Counted from the stretch's first letter, positions 1 to 14,941 are shown. The stretch is DNA of 64,000 bases from Breoghania sp. (GCF_030066895.1 NZ_JASJAV010000011.1:1-64000), one strand, 5' to 3'. Notes: generated from the sequence alone by a model not told the origin. Program-made: numbers and translations.

Positions 1-155
1 CGCACAATGCGGCGAATGGCCTTGAACATGCGTGCCGCTTCGTCAAGCGTATCGGTTAGACTTGACCCTGCGGGATCATTACGCAGACCTTTGGAGGCGC
101 GCGTATCCTCGGAGGAGCGCAGGTCTCGAGAGGTCGGATTGCGGGACGTCGTCAC
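1..155 (-). CDS. partial CDS running off the left edge; product unknown
   Basis: Open minus-strand frame from a possible GTG at 155 (VTTSRNPTSRDLRSSEDTRASKGLRNDPAGSSLTDTLDEAARMFKAIRRIV); too short to assign. Confidence 0.25.
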   Translation of the reverse strand, partial: MTTSRNPTSRDLRSSEDTRASKGLRNDPAGSSLTDTLDEAARMFKAIRRIV

Positions 156-242
156 GGTAAAATTCCATATATCGTTTGAACTCTAATCGATATGCCTCTA
201 ACTATATCGCGTCAAACGAAATCGAGAGATGCCTGATCAACC

Positions 243-2024
243 ATGTGCGGTATTTGCGGCGAGATTCACTTCGACGGTGCCCCGGCCTCCGCGGCCCGGC
301 TGGAACGAATGACGGATGCCATGGCCTCGCTCGGGCCGAACGGTGCCAGCGTCGTGACGCGGGGTCCGGTGGGGCTCGGACACCGCCGTCTGAAGATTAT
401 CGATCTGTCGGAAAAGGCGGCCCAGCCCTTTGTCGATACCGCACTGGGTCTGACCATCGCCTTCAACGGCTGCATCTACAATTACCAGGAGCTGAAGGCC
501 GAGCTTGAGGCCAAGGGCCACGTCTTCGCCTCCACCGGCGATACGGAAGTGATCCTGAAGGCTGGGCCCAGTGGGGCCCGGGTGCGGTGCCGAAGCTCCA
601 GGGCATGTTCGCCTTCGCCATCCACGAGCGCGAGAGCGGCCGGGTGTCGCTGGTGCGCGACCGTTTCGGCATCAAGCCGCTCTATCTGGCGGAGAAGGGC
701 AAGACCCTGCGCTTTGCCTCCACCCTGCCCGCACTGCTGGCAGCGGACGATGTGGACACCGACATCGATCCCACAGCCCTTCACCATTACATGACGTGGC
801 ACGCGGTCGTTCCCGCCCCGCGCACCATCCTGAAGGGCGTGCGCAAGCTGCCCACCGCCACGATCCGCGTGATCGAGCCGGACGGCACGTCGCGCGATCA
901 CACCTACTGGGAACCGACCTTCGTGCGCTCCGACGAAGACATGCGTCGATCGGCCGAGGAATGGCGCGACATGGTGCTGGATGCGCTGCGCCTGTCCGTC
1001 GACCGCCGCATGGTCGCCGACGTGCCGATCGGCGTGCTTTTGTCGGGCGGCGTGGACAGCTCCATGATCGTCGATCGTCGGCCTTCTGGCGGAGGCCGGA
1101 CAGAAGGGGCTGACCACCTTCTCCATCGGATTTGAGGAAGCGCATGGCGAGAAGGGCGACGAGTTCGTCTATTCCGATCTCATCGCCAAGCACTACGGCA
1201 CCGAGCACAACAAGATCTTCATCAAGTCCGACGAGATGATGGAGAACCTGCCGAAGGCGATTGCAGCCATGTCAGAGCCGATGGTCTCCTACGACAATAT
1301 CGGCTTCTTCCTGCTGTCGCGCGAGGTCTCCAAGCACATCAAGGTGGTGCAGTCGGGTCAGGGGGCGGACGAGGTCTTCGGCGGCTATCACTGGTATCCG
1401 CCGCTGGCCGGTTCCATCGATCCGGTCGCCGATTATGCGGGCGCCTTCTTCGACCGTACCCACGAGCGACTTGCCCGCTACCTCCAGCCGCACGTGATGG
1501 CGAACCGCGACGAAAGCCTCGCCTTCGTGGAGGAGCATTTCGCCCGTCCCGGCGCGGACGATCCGGTCGACAAGGCGCTTCGGCTCGACACCAACCTCAT
1601 GCTGGTGGATGACCCGGTCAAGCGCGTCGACAACATGACGATGGCCTGGGGGCTTGAGGCGCGGGTGCCCTTCCTCGATCACGAGCTGGTGGAACTGGCG
1701 GGCCGCATCCCGGCGCAGTTCAAACTCGATCAGGGCGGCAAGGGTGTGCTGAAGGAAGCTGCGCGCAAGGTGATCCCCTCCGAGGTCATCGACCGGCCGA
1801 AGGGCTACTTCCCGGTACCCGCCCTGAAATACATTCAGGGGTCTTACCTGGAGATGGTGCGCGACGCGCTCACCAACGAGAAGGCGCGCTCGCGCGGGCT
1901 TTTCCAGCAGGGTTATCTGGATGATCTCTTCGCCAATCCGACCGAGCACATCACCCGTCTGCGAGGATCGGAACTGTGGCAGGTAGCCCTTCTGGAGATG
2001 TGGCTGCAGGCACAGGGGGTCTGA
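243..2024 (+). pseudogene. N-acetylglutaminylglutamine amidotransferase (asparagine synthase-like, NAGGN pathway), frameshifted at about 562 and about 1075
   Basis: MCGICGEIHFDG class II glutamine amidotransferase N-terminus, SGGVDSSMIV PP-loop, and consecutive ORFs 243-794, 587-1135 and 1236-2024 that read as one protein across two frame changes. Followed by the other two NAGGN genes. Confidence 0.85.
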
Positions 2025-2026
2025 GC

Positions 2027-3818
2027 ATGACGGAGCAGGAAAAGACCGCAGCGGCGCGCCAAGGCCTCCTACCTACGATCACAGGCTGCGCCGCATGCGC
2101 GACCAGGGTCTAAAACCTCCGCTGGAAACGACGGAGATGCGCAAGAACGCCTCCATCGATTGCGGCTGAGGTCGGCTGATCTTCGCCGAGACCTTCGACA
2201 ACCCGGATGAACTCGCCGCCACCTTGCGCGATGAAGGGCCGGACCGGCGCGACATCGCCTTCTACCGTGCGCGATCCGCATGTGCTGCTGGCTTGCGCCC
2301 CGCAGGAACTTTTTCTCGACCCCTCTCATACTTTTACCGGGTCGATCTCTCCACCTACCGGCCCGCACGGCGCATTCACAAGGGCTTCCACATCCGTCGA
2401 CTTGCCATCGAGCAGGATGCCCAGGCCGTCAACGTCATCTACCAGTCGCGCCGCATGGTGCAGGTTCCGCCGGAATTCTTCTGGTCCAAGCGCTCCGCCC
2501 AGACGATCACCGTTCTGGTGGTGGAAGATGCGGAAACCGACGAGATCATCGGCACGGTCTACGGCGTCGACCACCGCCATGCCTCCGGCGATCCTGCAAC
2601 GGCTGCTCGCTGTGGTGTCTGACGGTCGCTCCGCAGGCGCACCACGGCGGCATCGGCGAGGCACTCGTGCGTCACACCTGATCGAGCAGTCCCAGGCGCG
2701 CGGCTGCGCCGATCTCGATCTCTCCGTGATGCACGACAACGACCAGGCCATCGCGCTTTACGAAAAGCTCGGTTTCGAGCGCGTGCCCTTCTTCACGGTC
2801 AAGCGCAAGAACCCGATCAACGAGAAGTTCTACGCCGGTCCCACCACCGAGGAGGATCTGAACCCCTACGCCCAGATCATCGTCAACGAAGCGCAGCGGC
2901 ACGGCATCCATGTGGAGGTGACCGATGCCGAGGGCGGCTTCTTCCACCTGACCTATGGCGGCCCCTCCATCCATTGCCGCGAGGCGTTGTCGGAATTCAC
3001 CACCGGTGTGGCGGTCTCCATCTGCGACGACAAGGCCGTGACGCGCCGGGTGGTCAGCCATGCGGGCGTTCAGGTCCCGGCCCAGATCGAGATCGGGCTG
3101 GATGAACCGCTGGATGCGGCCGATGCATTCCTCAAGGAACACGGATCGGTGGTCGTCAAACCGGCGCGTGGCGAACAGGGGCGCGGCGTTGCCATCGATC
3201 TCTCTCCACCGAGGAAGAGGTTCACGGTGCGATCGAGAGCGCGTGCAAGCTCTGCGACCAGGTTATTCTGGAGGAATTCGTCGAGGGCAACGACCTGCGT
3301 CTCCTCGTCATCGATTACCGGGTGGTGGCCGCCGCCATGCGCCGTCCGCCGCTGGTGGTGGGCGACGGGGTTTCCACGATTGCGGAGCTGATCGCCAAGC
3401 AGAGCCGTCATCGTCAGGCGGCGACGGGCAGGGAATCCACCATTCCGGTCGATGAGGAAGCCGAACGCTGCCTTGCGGCGGCCGGTCATTCGCTCGACGA
3501 GGTTCTGGCGGAAGGCACCGACGTGATCGTGCGCTGCTCCGCCAACCTGCACACAGGCGGCACCATTCATAATGTGACCGGCGCGTGCACCCGGCGCTGA
3601 TAGAGGCCGTGGTGAATGCCGCGCGCGCCATCGAGATCCCGGTCACCGGCATCGACCTGATGGTGAAAAGCCCGCGTCTGGCCGACTATCGCTTCATCGA
3701 GGCGAACGAACGCCCGGGGCTGGCCAACCACGAGCTGCAGCCGACGGCGGAACGTTTCGTCGACCTGCTGTTCCCGCTATCAATCCCGCAGGCAAGCCGC
3801 GAGGCACGGAGGAAATAA
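2027..3818 (+). pseudogene. N-acetylglutaminylglutamine synthetase (GNAT + ATP-grasp), multiple frameshifts and a TGA at 2167-2169
   Basis: Pieces YDHRLRRMRDQGLKPPLETTEMRKNASIDCG*GRLIFAETF, RVDLSTYRPARRIHKGFHIRRLA, LYEKLGFERVPFFTVKRKNPINEKFY (GNAT) and VKPARGEQGRGVAIDLS / VIRCSANLHTGGTIHNVT (ATP-grasp) lie in order but in different frames. Confidence 0.8.
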
Positions 3819-3858
3819 GGAGAGCAGGGAAGAGGCGTGGGGGAAAGGATCTTCGAGT

Positions 3859-3994
3859 GGCCCATCCTTCGACACGGGCCCTAACGGCCCTCCTCAGGAT
3901 GACGTTATCGTGTTGTTGGCTCCCCAAAAATGCGAGCGACACATTCAACCTCATCCTGAGGAGCGGTCGCAGACCGCGTCTCGAAGGATGGACC
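3859..3994. repeat. palindromic mosaic intergenic element, copy 1
   Basis: GGCCCATCCTTCGA...CTCAGGATGACGTTATCG ... CTCATCCTGAGGAG...CGTCTCGAAGGATGGACC; arms are inverted and each arm carries its own mini-hairpin. Confidence 0.85.
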
Positions 3995-4122
3995 ACCTGA
4001 AAGGTCACCGCCGAAGCGCCCCTCCCCGGACCCCGCGATGGGAGCGGCAAAAGCCACACCCTAGCCGAAGCAGGGCATCTGCCCCATCATGACGCTACAG
4101 GAATCAAAGGAACTGTACCGCC

Positions 4123-5321
4123 ATGACGTTGCTCGCCGTCGATATGAACTATCTTGCCAAGTCGCTTCGCGATCTCCTGAAGATCCCGAGCCCGACCGGC
4201 TATACCGACGCCATCGCCCGCCATGTCTGTGAGGAACTGAGCCGCCTCGGCCTCGATTACGAGCTGACCCGGCACGGCGCGGTGCGCGCCGTCCTGCCCG
4301 ACCGCAGCCGCCGCCTGGCGCGCGCCTTCGTCTCCCATGTCGACACGCTCGGCGCGCAGGTCAAATACCTGAAGGAAAACGGTCGGCTGGAACTGGTCCC
4401 GATCGGTCACTGGTCGGCCCAGTTCGCCGAAGGCGCACGCACGACGATCTTCACCGAACAAGGGCACCTATCGCAGCACCATCCTGCCCCCCCCCCCCCA
4501 AGGCCTCCGGCCATACCTTCAACGAGGAGGTGAACGAGGCCCCGATCGGCTGGAAGCACGTGGAGCTGCGTGTCGACGCGCCCTGGCGTGCAATGCCAAC
4601 GACGTGGCGCATCTGGGGATCGATGTGGGCGATATCGTCGCCATCGACCCCCAGCCGAAATTCCTCGACAACGGCTTCCTCGTCTCCCGCCATCTCGACA
4701 ACAAGGCGGGCGTCGCCATCATGCTGGCGGCCATCAAGGCGCTGGTGGATGCAGGCGAGAAGCCGCCGGTCGATATCTTCTGGATCTTCACCATCGCGGA
4801 GGAAGTCGGCCACGGGGCATCTTCGATCCTCACGCCCGACATCGCCTCGCTGATCGCCATCGACAACGGCACCACCGCGCCGGGATAGAATTCCGACGAG
4901 TTCGGCGCCACCATCTCCCTGGCGGACCAGAGAGGTCCTTTCGATTTCCACCTGACCCGCAAGCTGGTGCAGCTCTGCCGGGACAACGATATCCGCTACC
5001 AGAAGGACGTCTTCCGCATTACCGCTCGGATGCGGCCTCGGCGATCGAGGCGGGCGCGGATGTGCGCATGGCGCTGATCACCTTCGGCGTGGATGCCAGC
5101 CACGGCTACGAGCGCATTCACTTCCACGCCCTGCGCTCGCTGGTGGAACTGACCACCTGCTTCGCGCTGAGCCAAGTCGCCATACGCCGCGACGCCAAGG
5201 AGCACGCGGGCCTGAAGGGCTTCCCGCGCCAACCGATGAGCAAGGCCGAGCAGTACCTGACGCCGGAAGTCGACGAGCCGAAAGATGTGGAGTGGAATAC
5301 GAGCACGAGGCGGACGAGTAG
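4123..5321 (+). pseudogene. osmoprotectant NAGGN system M42 family peptidase, frameshifted and with TAG at 4886-4888
   Basis: MNYLAKSLRDLLKIPSPTGYTDAIARHVCEELSRLGL..., FVSHVDTLGAQVKYLKENGRLELVPIGHW, VSRHLDNKAGVAIMLAAIKALVD, FTIAEEVGHGASS, GVDASHGYERIHFHALRSLVELT; frame break at the poly-C run about 4489-4501 and others. Confidence 0.82.
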
Positions 5322-5340
5322 TGGCTCTGAAGCCTGCAGC

Positions 5341-5497
5341 CGATCCGTCGAGACGGCCTTGGGCCTCCTCAGGATGACGTTATCGTGGTGATAGTTCCAC
5401 GCAAGGCGCCATCCAACACCGAGCCGCCGTCAAAGCCGGCAACACACACAGCGTCATCCTGAGGAGCGGTCGCAGACCGCGTCTCGGAGGATCGGCC
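5341..5497. repeat. palindromic mosaic intergenic element, copy 2
   Basis: GAGACGGCCTTGGGCCTCCTCAGGATGACGTTATCG ... GCGTCATCCTGAGGAGCGGTCGCAGACCGCGTCTCGGAGGAT. Confidence 0.75.
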
Positions 5498-5546
5498 GCG
5501 CGAATTGAGCGCAACCAACGTTGAAATGTGGGAACTGTGCTGAGGC

Positions 5547-6616
5547 CTACTCGGCCGCCCTGTGGCCGCCTGCGAGAATGCTGCGCGCCTTTTCCGGGCT
5601 CATTTCCTCGTAGCGCGCAAGGCTCTCCTGAGCCTGCTGACCGGTCAACCGCAGACGGCGGGAGCGCATGCGCACGATCTGGTTGAAGGCATCGGGCGAA
5701 AGCTTCAGCGCCCGGCACAACAGGATGAGCAGCGCATCGTCCCCCTTTAGCACAAGCCGGGTCGTCACCGTCTCGGCCACGTTGCCGATGCGCAAGAACA
5801 GCAGCGCGAGATAGACCGGCTTGTCGTTCTTGGCGAAGAAGACCGCGACCTCGTCGAGCGTCGCCTTGCCTTCCTTGACGGCGCTGATCGCGCTCTCGGT
5901 CTGCGTCTGGGAAGCGCCCAGTTCGCGAAGTTGCGCTTTCACTTCATCCTGCATGCATTGCGTCAGAAGCTGGGTCAGCCCCGGATGTCCGGCAATGCTG
6001 TCCAGCCGATCATGGATGTCGCACGCAGGAGCTGGATCAACCGGCGCGCCGGATCCGGTGGCAGATCGTGGCGGCGCACCAGCGCCTCCTGCAGTTCCTC
6101 GTCCTTGCGCGACTTGGCAACCAACGCGTCGAAACTGTCCTGCGAAAGCACAGTCGACCGATTGTCGGTGACCTTGCGCAAGACATCGTTCGTTCCGCGC
6201 CGGACCAGAATGTCGGTGATGGGCGTGGTCAGATTGAGGCAGGAGGCAAGAGCCTTGAGGTGAGGCTGAGGCTTGCGCTGTGCGAAATCGACCAGACTGT
6301 CGATCTCGAGCACCGGCGAGCCTTCCAGGATGTGACGGGCAATCTCGAGGATCTCGTCATCGGCCAGCCGCAACGCCAGCTCGCGCGGCAACAGCTTGTG
6401 ATCGCCGACCCGCTCAGCCAGTTCAAGGTGAGCGGAATCCTCCAGTCGGTTGAAGAAGCCCAGCACGACGTTTCCGAAAACCTTCGCCAGGTCCTCAGCC
6501 TTGGATCCCTCCACGGCCAGGAATAGGTCGGTCAAGACGTCGATCAGGGCGTTGCGGTCAACCTCCTCGCCCTTTTCGATCATCACCGTCAAACCTTCAA
6601 GTGCCTGCATTCCCAA
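5547..6616 (-). pseudogene. DUF2336 domain protein, single frameshift near 5960-5975
   Basis: Minus ORFs 5975-6616 and 5547-5954 are consecutive halves of one helical-repeat DUF2336-like protein. Confidence 0.7.
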
Positions 6617-6956
6617 TCCGTATCAGGTACATCGCCCGTCGCACTCATCCAAAAACCATCATGGTCGGTACCATGGAGCGCATGCCGGGGCCGGGTTCGG
6701 AGACTCGAAGATAAACCCAATGGCTTCAGGAAGGATTAACACCGATAAAGGTTTTTTCAGGCGCAATCCGCACGGCAAAATCGCCCGAAACCGGGCCTGC
6801 GACATTTTCTACAATGATTTGAATCCCGAAGCATATTGTCGTCGCGAGCACGGTTTCCAACGTCGTTGCTGCACAGCAGCATCATTTCTGCTTCTCAACG
6901 GTGTTTTCTATACCTACTCTTGGCTGTCGTAAGACGTCCGACAGGGAGGCTTTGAA

Positions 6957-7040
6957 ATGACTCTCGACCGCAGTGTTGGTCTAATCATCGTATGCGCCGC
7001 GTTGACGTTCATCGTCGCAATTGTAATCGGCGTTCTTTAG
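6957..7040 (+). CDS. 27-aa predicted single-TM small protein
   Basis: MTLDRSVGLIIVCAALTFIVAIVIGVL*, preceded by AGGGAGGC (strong Shine-Dalgarno) and followed by a hairpin at about 7085-7103. Confidence 0.55.
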   Translation: MTLDRSVGLIIVCAALTFIVAIVIGVL

Positions 7041-7080
7041 TGGCCTGGAGAGTTCGTCTCAAATCGGAAATCGAGTTTCA

Positions 7081-7113
7081 GGAGTGCCCTCGGAGCGAGG
7101 GCGTTCCTTTTCA
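7081..7113 (+). terminator. putative rho-independent terminator
   Basis: GTGCCCTCGGAGCGAGGGCGTTCCTTTTC hairpin plus T-rich tail. Confidence 0.5.
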
Positions 7114-7153
7114 TTTGATTGAAGCCGTCAGCTCACGCGTCCGCAGTGCGGTC

Positions 7154-7753
7154 TCAGGCGGTCTGCCGGAGCGCTTCCACGGTTTCCTCGATCAGATCGT
7201 GCGCGGCCTTCAAAACTTCCTCCGCCTTGAACAGCTGCTCGCCCGCGTTGATCACGGTCACGTCGTTCAAACCGATGACGCCCAGCACATGCCGCATGTA
7301 GCGGGTCGCGAGATCGACCTCGGAATCCACCGGCACGCCGCCCGATGTCACGATCAGATAGGCCTTCTTGCCCGTGAGCAGCCCTTCCTGCCCCGCTTCG
7401 GTGTAGCGGAACGTCTCGCGCGCCCGGCACACCAGATCGACCCACGCCTTGAGCGCTGCGGGAATGGCGAAATTGTAGATCGGCACGCCGATGACCACCG
7501 CATCGGCCGCGCGCAGCTCGCCGATCAGCGTATCCGACAGCGCCAGCGCCGCCTTGTGCTCGTCCGCATCGGTGAAGTTCGCGGAAATCCAGCTCTCGTT
7601 GACCACCGGCAGATCGACGGCAACGTCGCGGGAGATGACCTTGGTATCGCTGCGACGCGCCTTGACCGCATCAACGAAATGCTTGGTGAGGGCGCGGGAG
7701 ATGGATCCCTCGCTGCGAGCGGAGGAATCAACTTTGAGAATCGTGAGAGACAT
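7154..7753 (-). CDS. azoR: FMN-dependent NADH-azoreductase
   Basis: MSLTILKVDSSARSEGSISRALTKHFVDAVK... with VVIGVPIYNFAIPAALKAWVDLVCRARETFRYTEAGQEGLLTGKKAYLIVTSGG, typical AcpD/AzoR flavodoxin fold. Confidence 0.9.
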   Translation of the reverse strand: MSLTILKVDSSARSEGSISRALTKHFVDAVKARRSDTKVISRDVAVDLPVVNESWISANFTDADEHKAALALSDTLIGELRAADAVVIGVPIYNFAIPAALKAWVDLVCRARETFRYTEAGQEGLLTGKKAYLIVTSGGVPVDSEVDLATRYMRHVLGVIGLNDVTVINAGEQLFKAEEVLKAAHDLIEETVEALRQTA

Positions 7754-8140
7754 TAGCTTCTTTTCCGTTTGACCCGCTTGGGACGGGCTTGGTTCAAACG
7801 ACCAGTTTAGCTATTTCGCATCGCAACATAAGACCTCGTCCTTCGAACACAGCGTTCACACTGCCCTTTTGAACGAGGGAAGAAGGATGCCGATGAGAAG
7901 ATGGAGGCAGAGGGAAGAGGTTGGAGGCTGGCAGGACGCTGCGGAATCTCCACCGTCATGGCCGGGCCTTGTCCGGGCACTCCAGCAGCAGCGGCAAATG
8001 CGGAAAGCGATGGATCTCCCGGATAAAGCCGTGGGATAACGACGGTGAGGGGATGATGTGCTCGGCACGCTCATCACAACGCGCCGACCGCATCGCAAAC
8101 CGGGGAGGAAAGCGCGGCGCTCCCCTCCCCCTGATCTTGC

Positions 8141-11860
<3,720 letters not shown>

Positions 11861-11876
11861 GCTAGATTACAACCGC

Positions 11877-12791
11877 TCAAGCGGCCTCCTGTTCGGGGGT
11901 CGTCGGGCGCAGACCGAGGATGTGACAGATCGCGAAAACCAGATCCGCCTTGTTCATCGTGTAGAAATGGAAATCCGTGATACCCCGGTCAACCAGGTCC
12001 ATCACCTGCTCCGCAGCGACCGTCGCCGCCACGAGCTTGCGCGTCTCCGGGTCCTCGTCGAGCCCCTCGAAACGATGGGCGAGCCAGTCCGGCACGCTGG
12101 TTCCGGTCTTTTCCGAGAAGCTTGCAATCTGCTTGAAGGAATGGATCGGCACGATGCCCGGCAGGATCGGGATATTGATCCCCGCCGCCCACACACGCTC
12201 CAAATAAGATTCGAACAGGTCGTTGTCGAAGAAGAACTGGGTGATGCTGCGCGCCGCGCCCGCATCGACCTTACGCTTCAGATTGTCCAGTTCCACGCCC
12301 CAGTCAGCGCTTTCGGGATGGCGCTCCGGATAGGCGGCAACCGAGATGTCGAAATCGGCGATCTTCCTGATGCCGCCGACGAGATCGACCGCATTGACGT
12401 AGCCGTCCGGGTGCGGCTCGTAGGCCGTGCCGATACCGCCCACCGGATCCCCGCGCAGCGCCACGATGTTGCGCACGCCGACATTCCAGTAGGAACGGAT
12501 GACCTCGTTCACTTCGTCGCGCGAGGCGTCGACGCAGGTCAGGTGCGCTGCGGGCTGAAGGCTGGTTTCCTTCAGAATACGCGCGACCGTGTTGTGCGTG
12601 CGCTCACGCGTGGAGCCGCTGGCACCGTAGGTCACAGAAACAAAACGCGGCGAAATCGGCGCAAGCTTGGTGATCGACTGCCACAATGCCTCCTCCATCT
12701 TCTCATTTTGAGGTGGGAAGAATTCGAAGGAGACTGCGATATCGTTTTCGCCGGTCAGCCGGGCTTGTCGTTCGTTGGCGTGTTCGATCAT
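11877..12791 (-). CDS. metF: methylenetetrahydrofolate reductase
   Basis: VSFEFFPPQNEKMEEALWQSI, FVSVTYGASGSTRERT, NIVALRGDPVGG, QFFFDNDLFESYL. Confidence 0.96.
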   Translation of the reverse strand: MIEHANERQARLTGENDIAVSFEFFPPQNEKMEEALWQSITKLAPISPRFVSVTYGASGSTRERTHNTVARILKETSLQPAAHLTCVDASRDEVNEVIRSYWNVGVRNIVALRGDPVGGIGTAYEPHPDGYVNAVDLVGGIRKIADFDISVAAYPERHPESADWGVELDNLKRKVDAGAARSITQFFFDNDLFESYLERVWAAGINIPILPGIVPIHSFKQIASFSEKTGTSVPDWLAHRFEGLDEDPETRKLVAATVAAEQVMDLVDRGITDFHFYTMNKADLVFAICHILGLRPTTPEQEAA

Positions 12792-12792
12792 G

Positions 12793-13824
12793 TCAGGCGA
12801 CTTCCTTGACAGGCTCGGCAGTGGCATCGCCGTAGGAGGCGGCATTCGGGTCACGGGCAAGCCAGAGGGTGACTGTCAGCGGATCTCCCGCATCCGCAGG
12901 CCGATCGGTCGGGGGCGAGAGGTCACGTACGGAAACAAGCTCAAGTCCGGCAGTCTCCAGCCAGCCGGCCATCTGCTCGTGCGAGAAACCGAGCCTGCGA
13001 TGCGCATGGTCGGTTCTGAGGAATTCCAGTTCGTGCGGCGCGAAATCGACGACGAGCAATCGACCGCCGAGCTTCAGGGCCCGCGCCGCTTCTGCAATGG
13101 CACCAGGGGTATCCTCAAGATAGTGAAGCACCTGATGGAAGGTGACAACGTCGAACCGTTGTCCGGCCACGGGCAGCGAATAGATGTCGCCGTGGCGCAC
13201 CTGTGCCGCATGCATGCCCGCCCGCTCGATATTGGCGCGGGCAACACGCAGCATGTCGTGGCTGGTATCGACGCCGAGGCCGCTATCATATAGATCGGAG
13301 AACAGCTCCAGGACACGCCCCGTGCCCGTCCCGAGGTCGAGCATCCGGCCGAAATGACCCTTGCCCAACGCCTCGCGCATGGCCTTTTCCACCGCATCCT
13401 CTGCAATGTAGAGCGTGCGAAGGCTGTCCCAGCTTTCCGCATGGGCGCGAAAGTAAGCGGCGGCCGCTTCCGCATGGGCGCGCTTGATCGCCTGGAGGCG
13501 TTCACGGTCGCGCTCGACCATCGAGTCGGAAGTATCGAGCCGCGACAGCAGCGCCTCGATTAGACCGCCCTGGGCATTGTCGGCGAGCCGGTAATAGACC
13601 CACGACCCTTCGGGAAAACGCTGCACGAGCCCGGCTTCGGTGAGAAGCTTCAGATGTCGCGAAATACGCGGCTGGCTCTGACCGAGAATGGTCGTTGCAT
13701 CCTTCACGGTCAGTTCGCTCTGTGTCAGCAGCGCAAGCAAACGCACCCGCGTCGCCTCGCCGGCGGCACGCAGCCCGTTCAGAAGATCGTCAAGCGACAG
13801 GGTCAGGTCTCGGGAAACCATCAA
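12793..13824 (-). CDS. ArsR-family HTH regulator fused to a class I SAM methyltransferase
   Basis: N-terminal winged helix (EATRVRLLALLTQSELTVKDATTILGQSQPRISRHLKLLTEAGLVQRFPEGSWVYYRL) followed by LDLGTGTGRVLELFSDLY; overlaps or abuts metF. Confidence 0.93.
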   Translation of the reverse strand: MMVSRDLTLSLDDLLNGLRAAGEATRVRLLALLTQSELTVKDATTILGQSQPRISRHLKLLTEAGLVQRFPEGSWVYYRLADNAQGGLIEALLSRLDTSDSMVERDRERLQAIKRAHAEAAAAYFRAHAESWDSLRTLYIAEDAVEKAMREALGKGHFGRMLDLGTGTGRVLELFSDLYDSGLGVDTSHDMLRVARANIERAGMHAAQVRHGDIYSLPVAGQRFDVVTFHQVLHYLEDTPGAIAEAARALKLGGRLLVVDFAPHELEFLRTDHAHRRLGFSHEQMAGWLETAGLELVSVRDLSPPTDRPADAGDPLTVTLWLARDPNAASYGDATAEPVKEVA

Positions 13825-13841
13825 TCCATTCCATAGGTGGA

Positions 13842-13859
13842 TATAGAGATATCTTTATA
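13842..13859. promoter_or_regulatory. imperfect palindrome, candidate ArsR-type operator of the met operon
   Basis: TATAGAGATATCTTTATA centred on GATATC, about 18 bp upstream of the ArsR/methyltransferase start. Confidence 0.5.
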
Positions 13860-14221
13860 CCTGATGTCGATCTCGTTGCAAGGGTGAATAGGTGCCCAAA
13901 CGGCAAGTGCGGCCTGCACAGGCGCGAGCGGGGTGCGAGAATCCCGGAATTCCGACAAGGCGCTCAAGCGTTGAGGAAAATATTTTTCAGGAAAAAATGT
14001 TGCGACGGCAGCGCTGCGACCGCCGGTCCGCACCAGCAGAAGCTATCGGGTTCGAGAGATTTCGCCCTCAAGACCCGACTCTCGACTGATATCGAGCTAT
14101 GCCGAATCCATTTTGCGCGTCATGAGATTTAGATAGTGAGAGCCCGTGAGGACGGGAAGCGTTCATTCCCGCCCACCCTTTTACAGGCATAACTCGCGCG
14201 CGGCCGGAAATGCGCCCAGCC

Positions 14222-14941
14222 TCAAATTCCGGGCAGGTCCACGACAGAATTGGCGGCGTCAGCGATGACGGCCACGCTTGTGCCGCCGCAATGGCGCTGC
14301 AGCATGTCGCGCCGATCGCTCACCGCGTCCTCCAGCACGCCCGCCCCGTTGAGCTGCACGGTCACCACGGCGCGCGAGGTCTTCGCGGTCACCAGCGAGC
14401 GCCCGTCTTGGCGCCAGTTCCAGCGCCTGCACAGGATCTTCTCGCCGTCCGCATAGACGACCTCGCTCGTCTTCGACTGGGATCGAGGACCGGGATTGCC
14501 GTTCTCGTCGCTCACGCCCATGTTTCGGAAATCGTCGCCCTCGCGCGCATAGCGGAAAGCGATGTCGCCGCTCAGACAATCCAGATCGTCCGCCCCCAGC
14601 GGCATCACGTGGCTGAGCGAGACCGCGTTATAGGCATCGACGAAGGCGTTGATCTCCGGCATCGGGCGCTCGGCCTGCGCGTTCTTGGCCAGCCATTCCA
14701 CCGAGCAGCGATAGCTCGTCTTCTTGATGCCGAAGACGCGATAGGCCGCGCGCCAGACCTTGATGCCCGGAATTTCGGAAAGCGGCGCCGCGCCCCATTG
14801 GTTGCGGAACTCCGCTCCGCGGGATGCGATTTCCTGTGCCAGATCCGCACTGCGCGGTTGAATGGACGCACCGCCCACCATGACGGCAGCTACACAGAAT
14901 TCGGGAAATATCTGAGTTAGTTCACTAATATCGAGGCGCAT
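14222..14941 (-). CDS. B3/B4 tRNA-binding domain (PheT-like) protein
   Basis: FGIKKTSYRCSVEWLAKNAQAERPMPEINAFVDAYNAVSLSHVMPLGADDLD, characteristic of stand-alone B3/B4 proteins. Confidence 0.82.
   Translation of the reverse strand: MRLDISELTQIFPEFCVAAVMVGGASIQPRSADLAQEIASRGAEFRNQWGAAPLSEIPGIKVWRAAYRVFGIKKTSYRCSVEWLAKNAQAERPMPEINAFVDAYNAVSLSHVMPLGADDLDCLSGDIAFRYAREGDDFRNMGVSDENGNPGPRSQSKTSEVVYADGEKILCRRWNWRQDGRSLVTAKTSRAVVTVQLNGAGVLEDAVSDRRDMLQRHCGGTSVAVIADAANSVVDLPGI

Noticed and set aside
4486-4502. Poly-C run in the M42 peptidase as a phase-variable tract
   Set aside because: Possible, but the gene has other lesions (TAG at 4886 and more frame changes), so the run alone cannot switch the gene; homopolymer error is equally likely.
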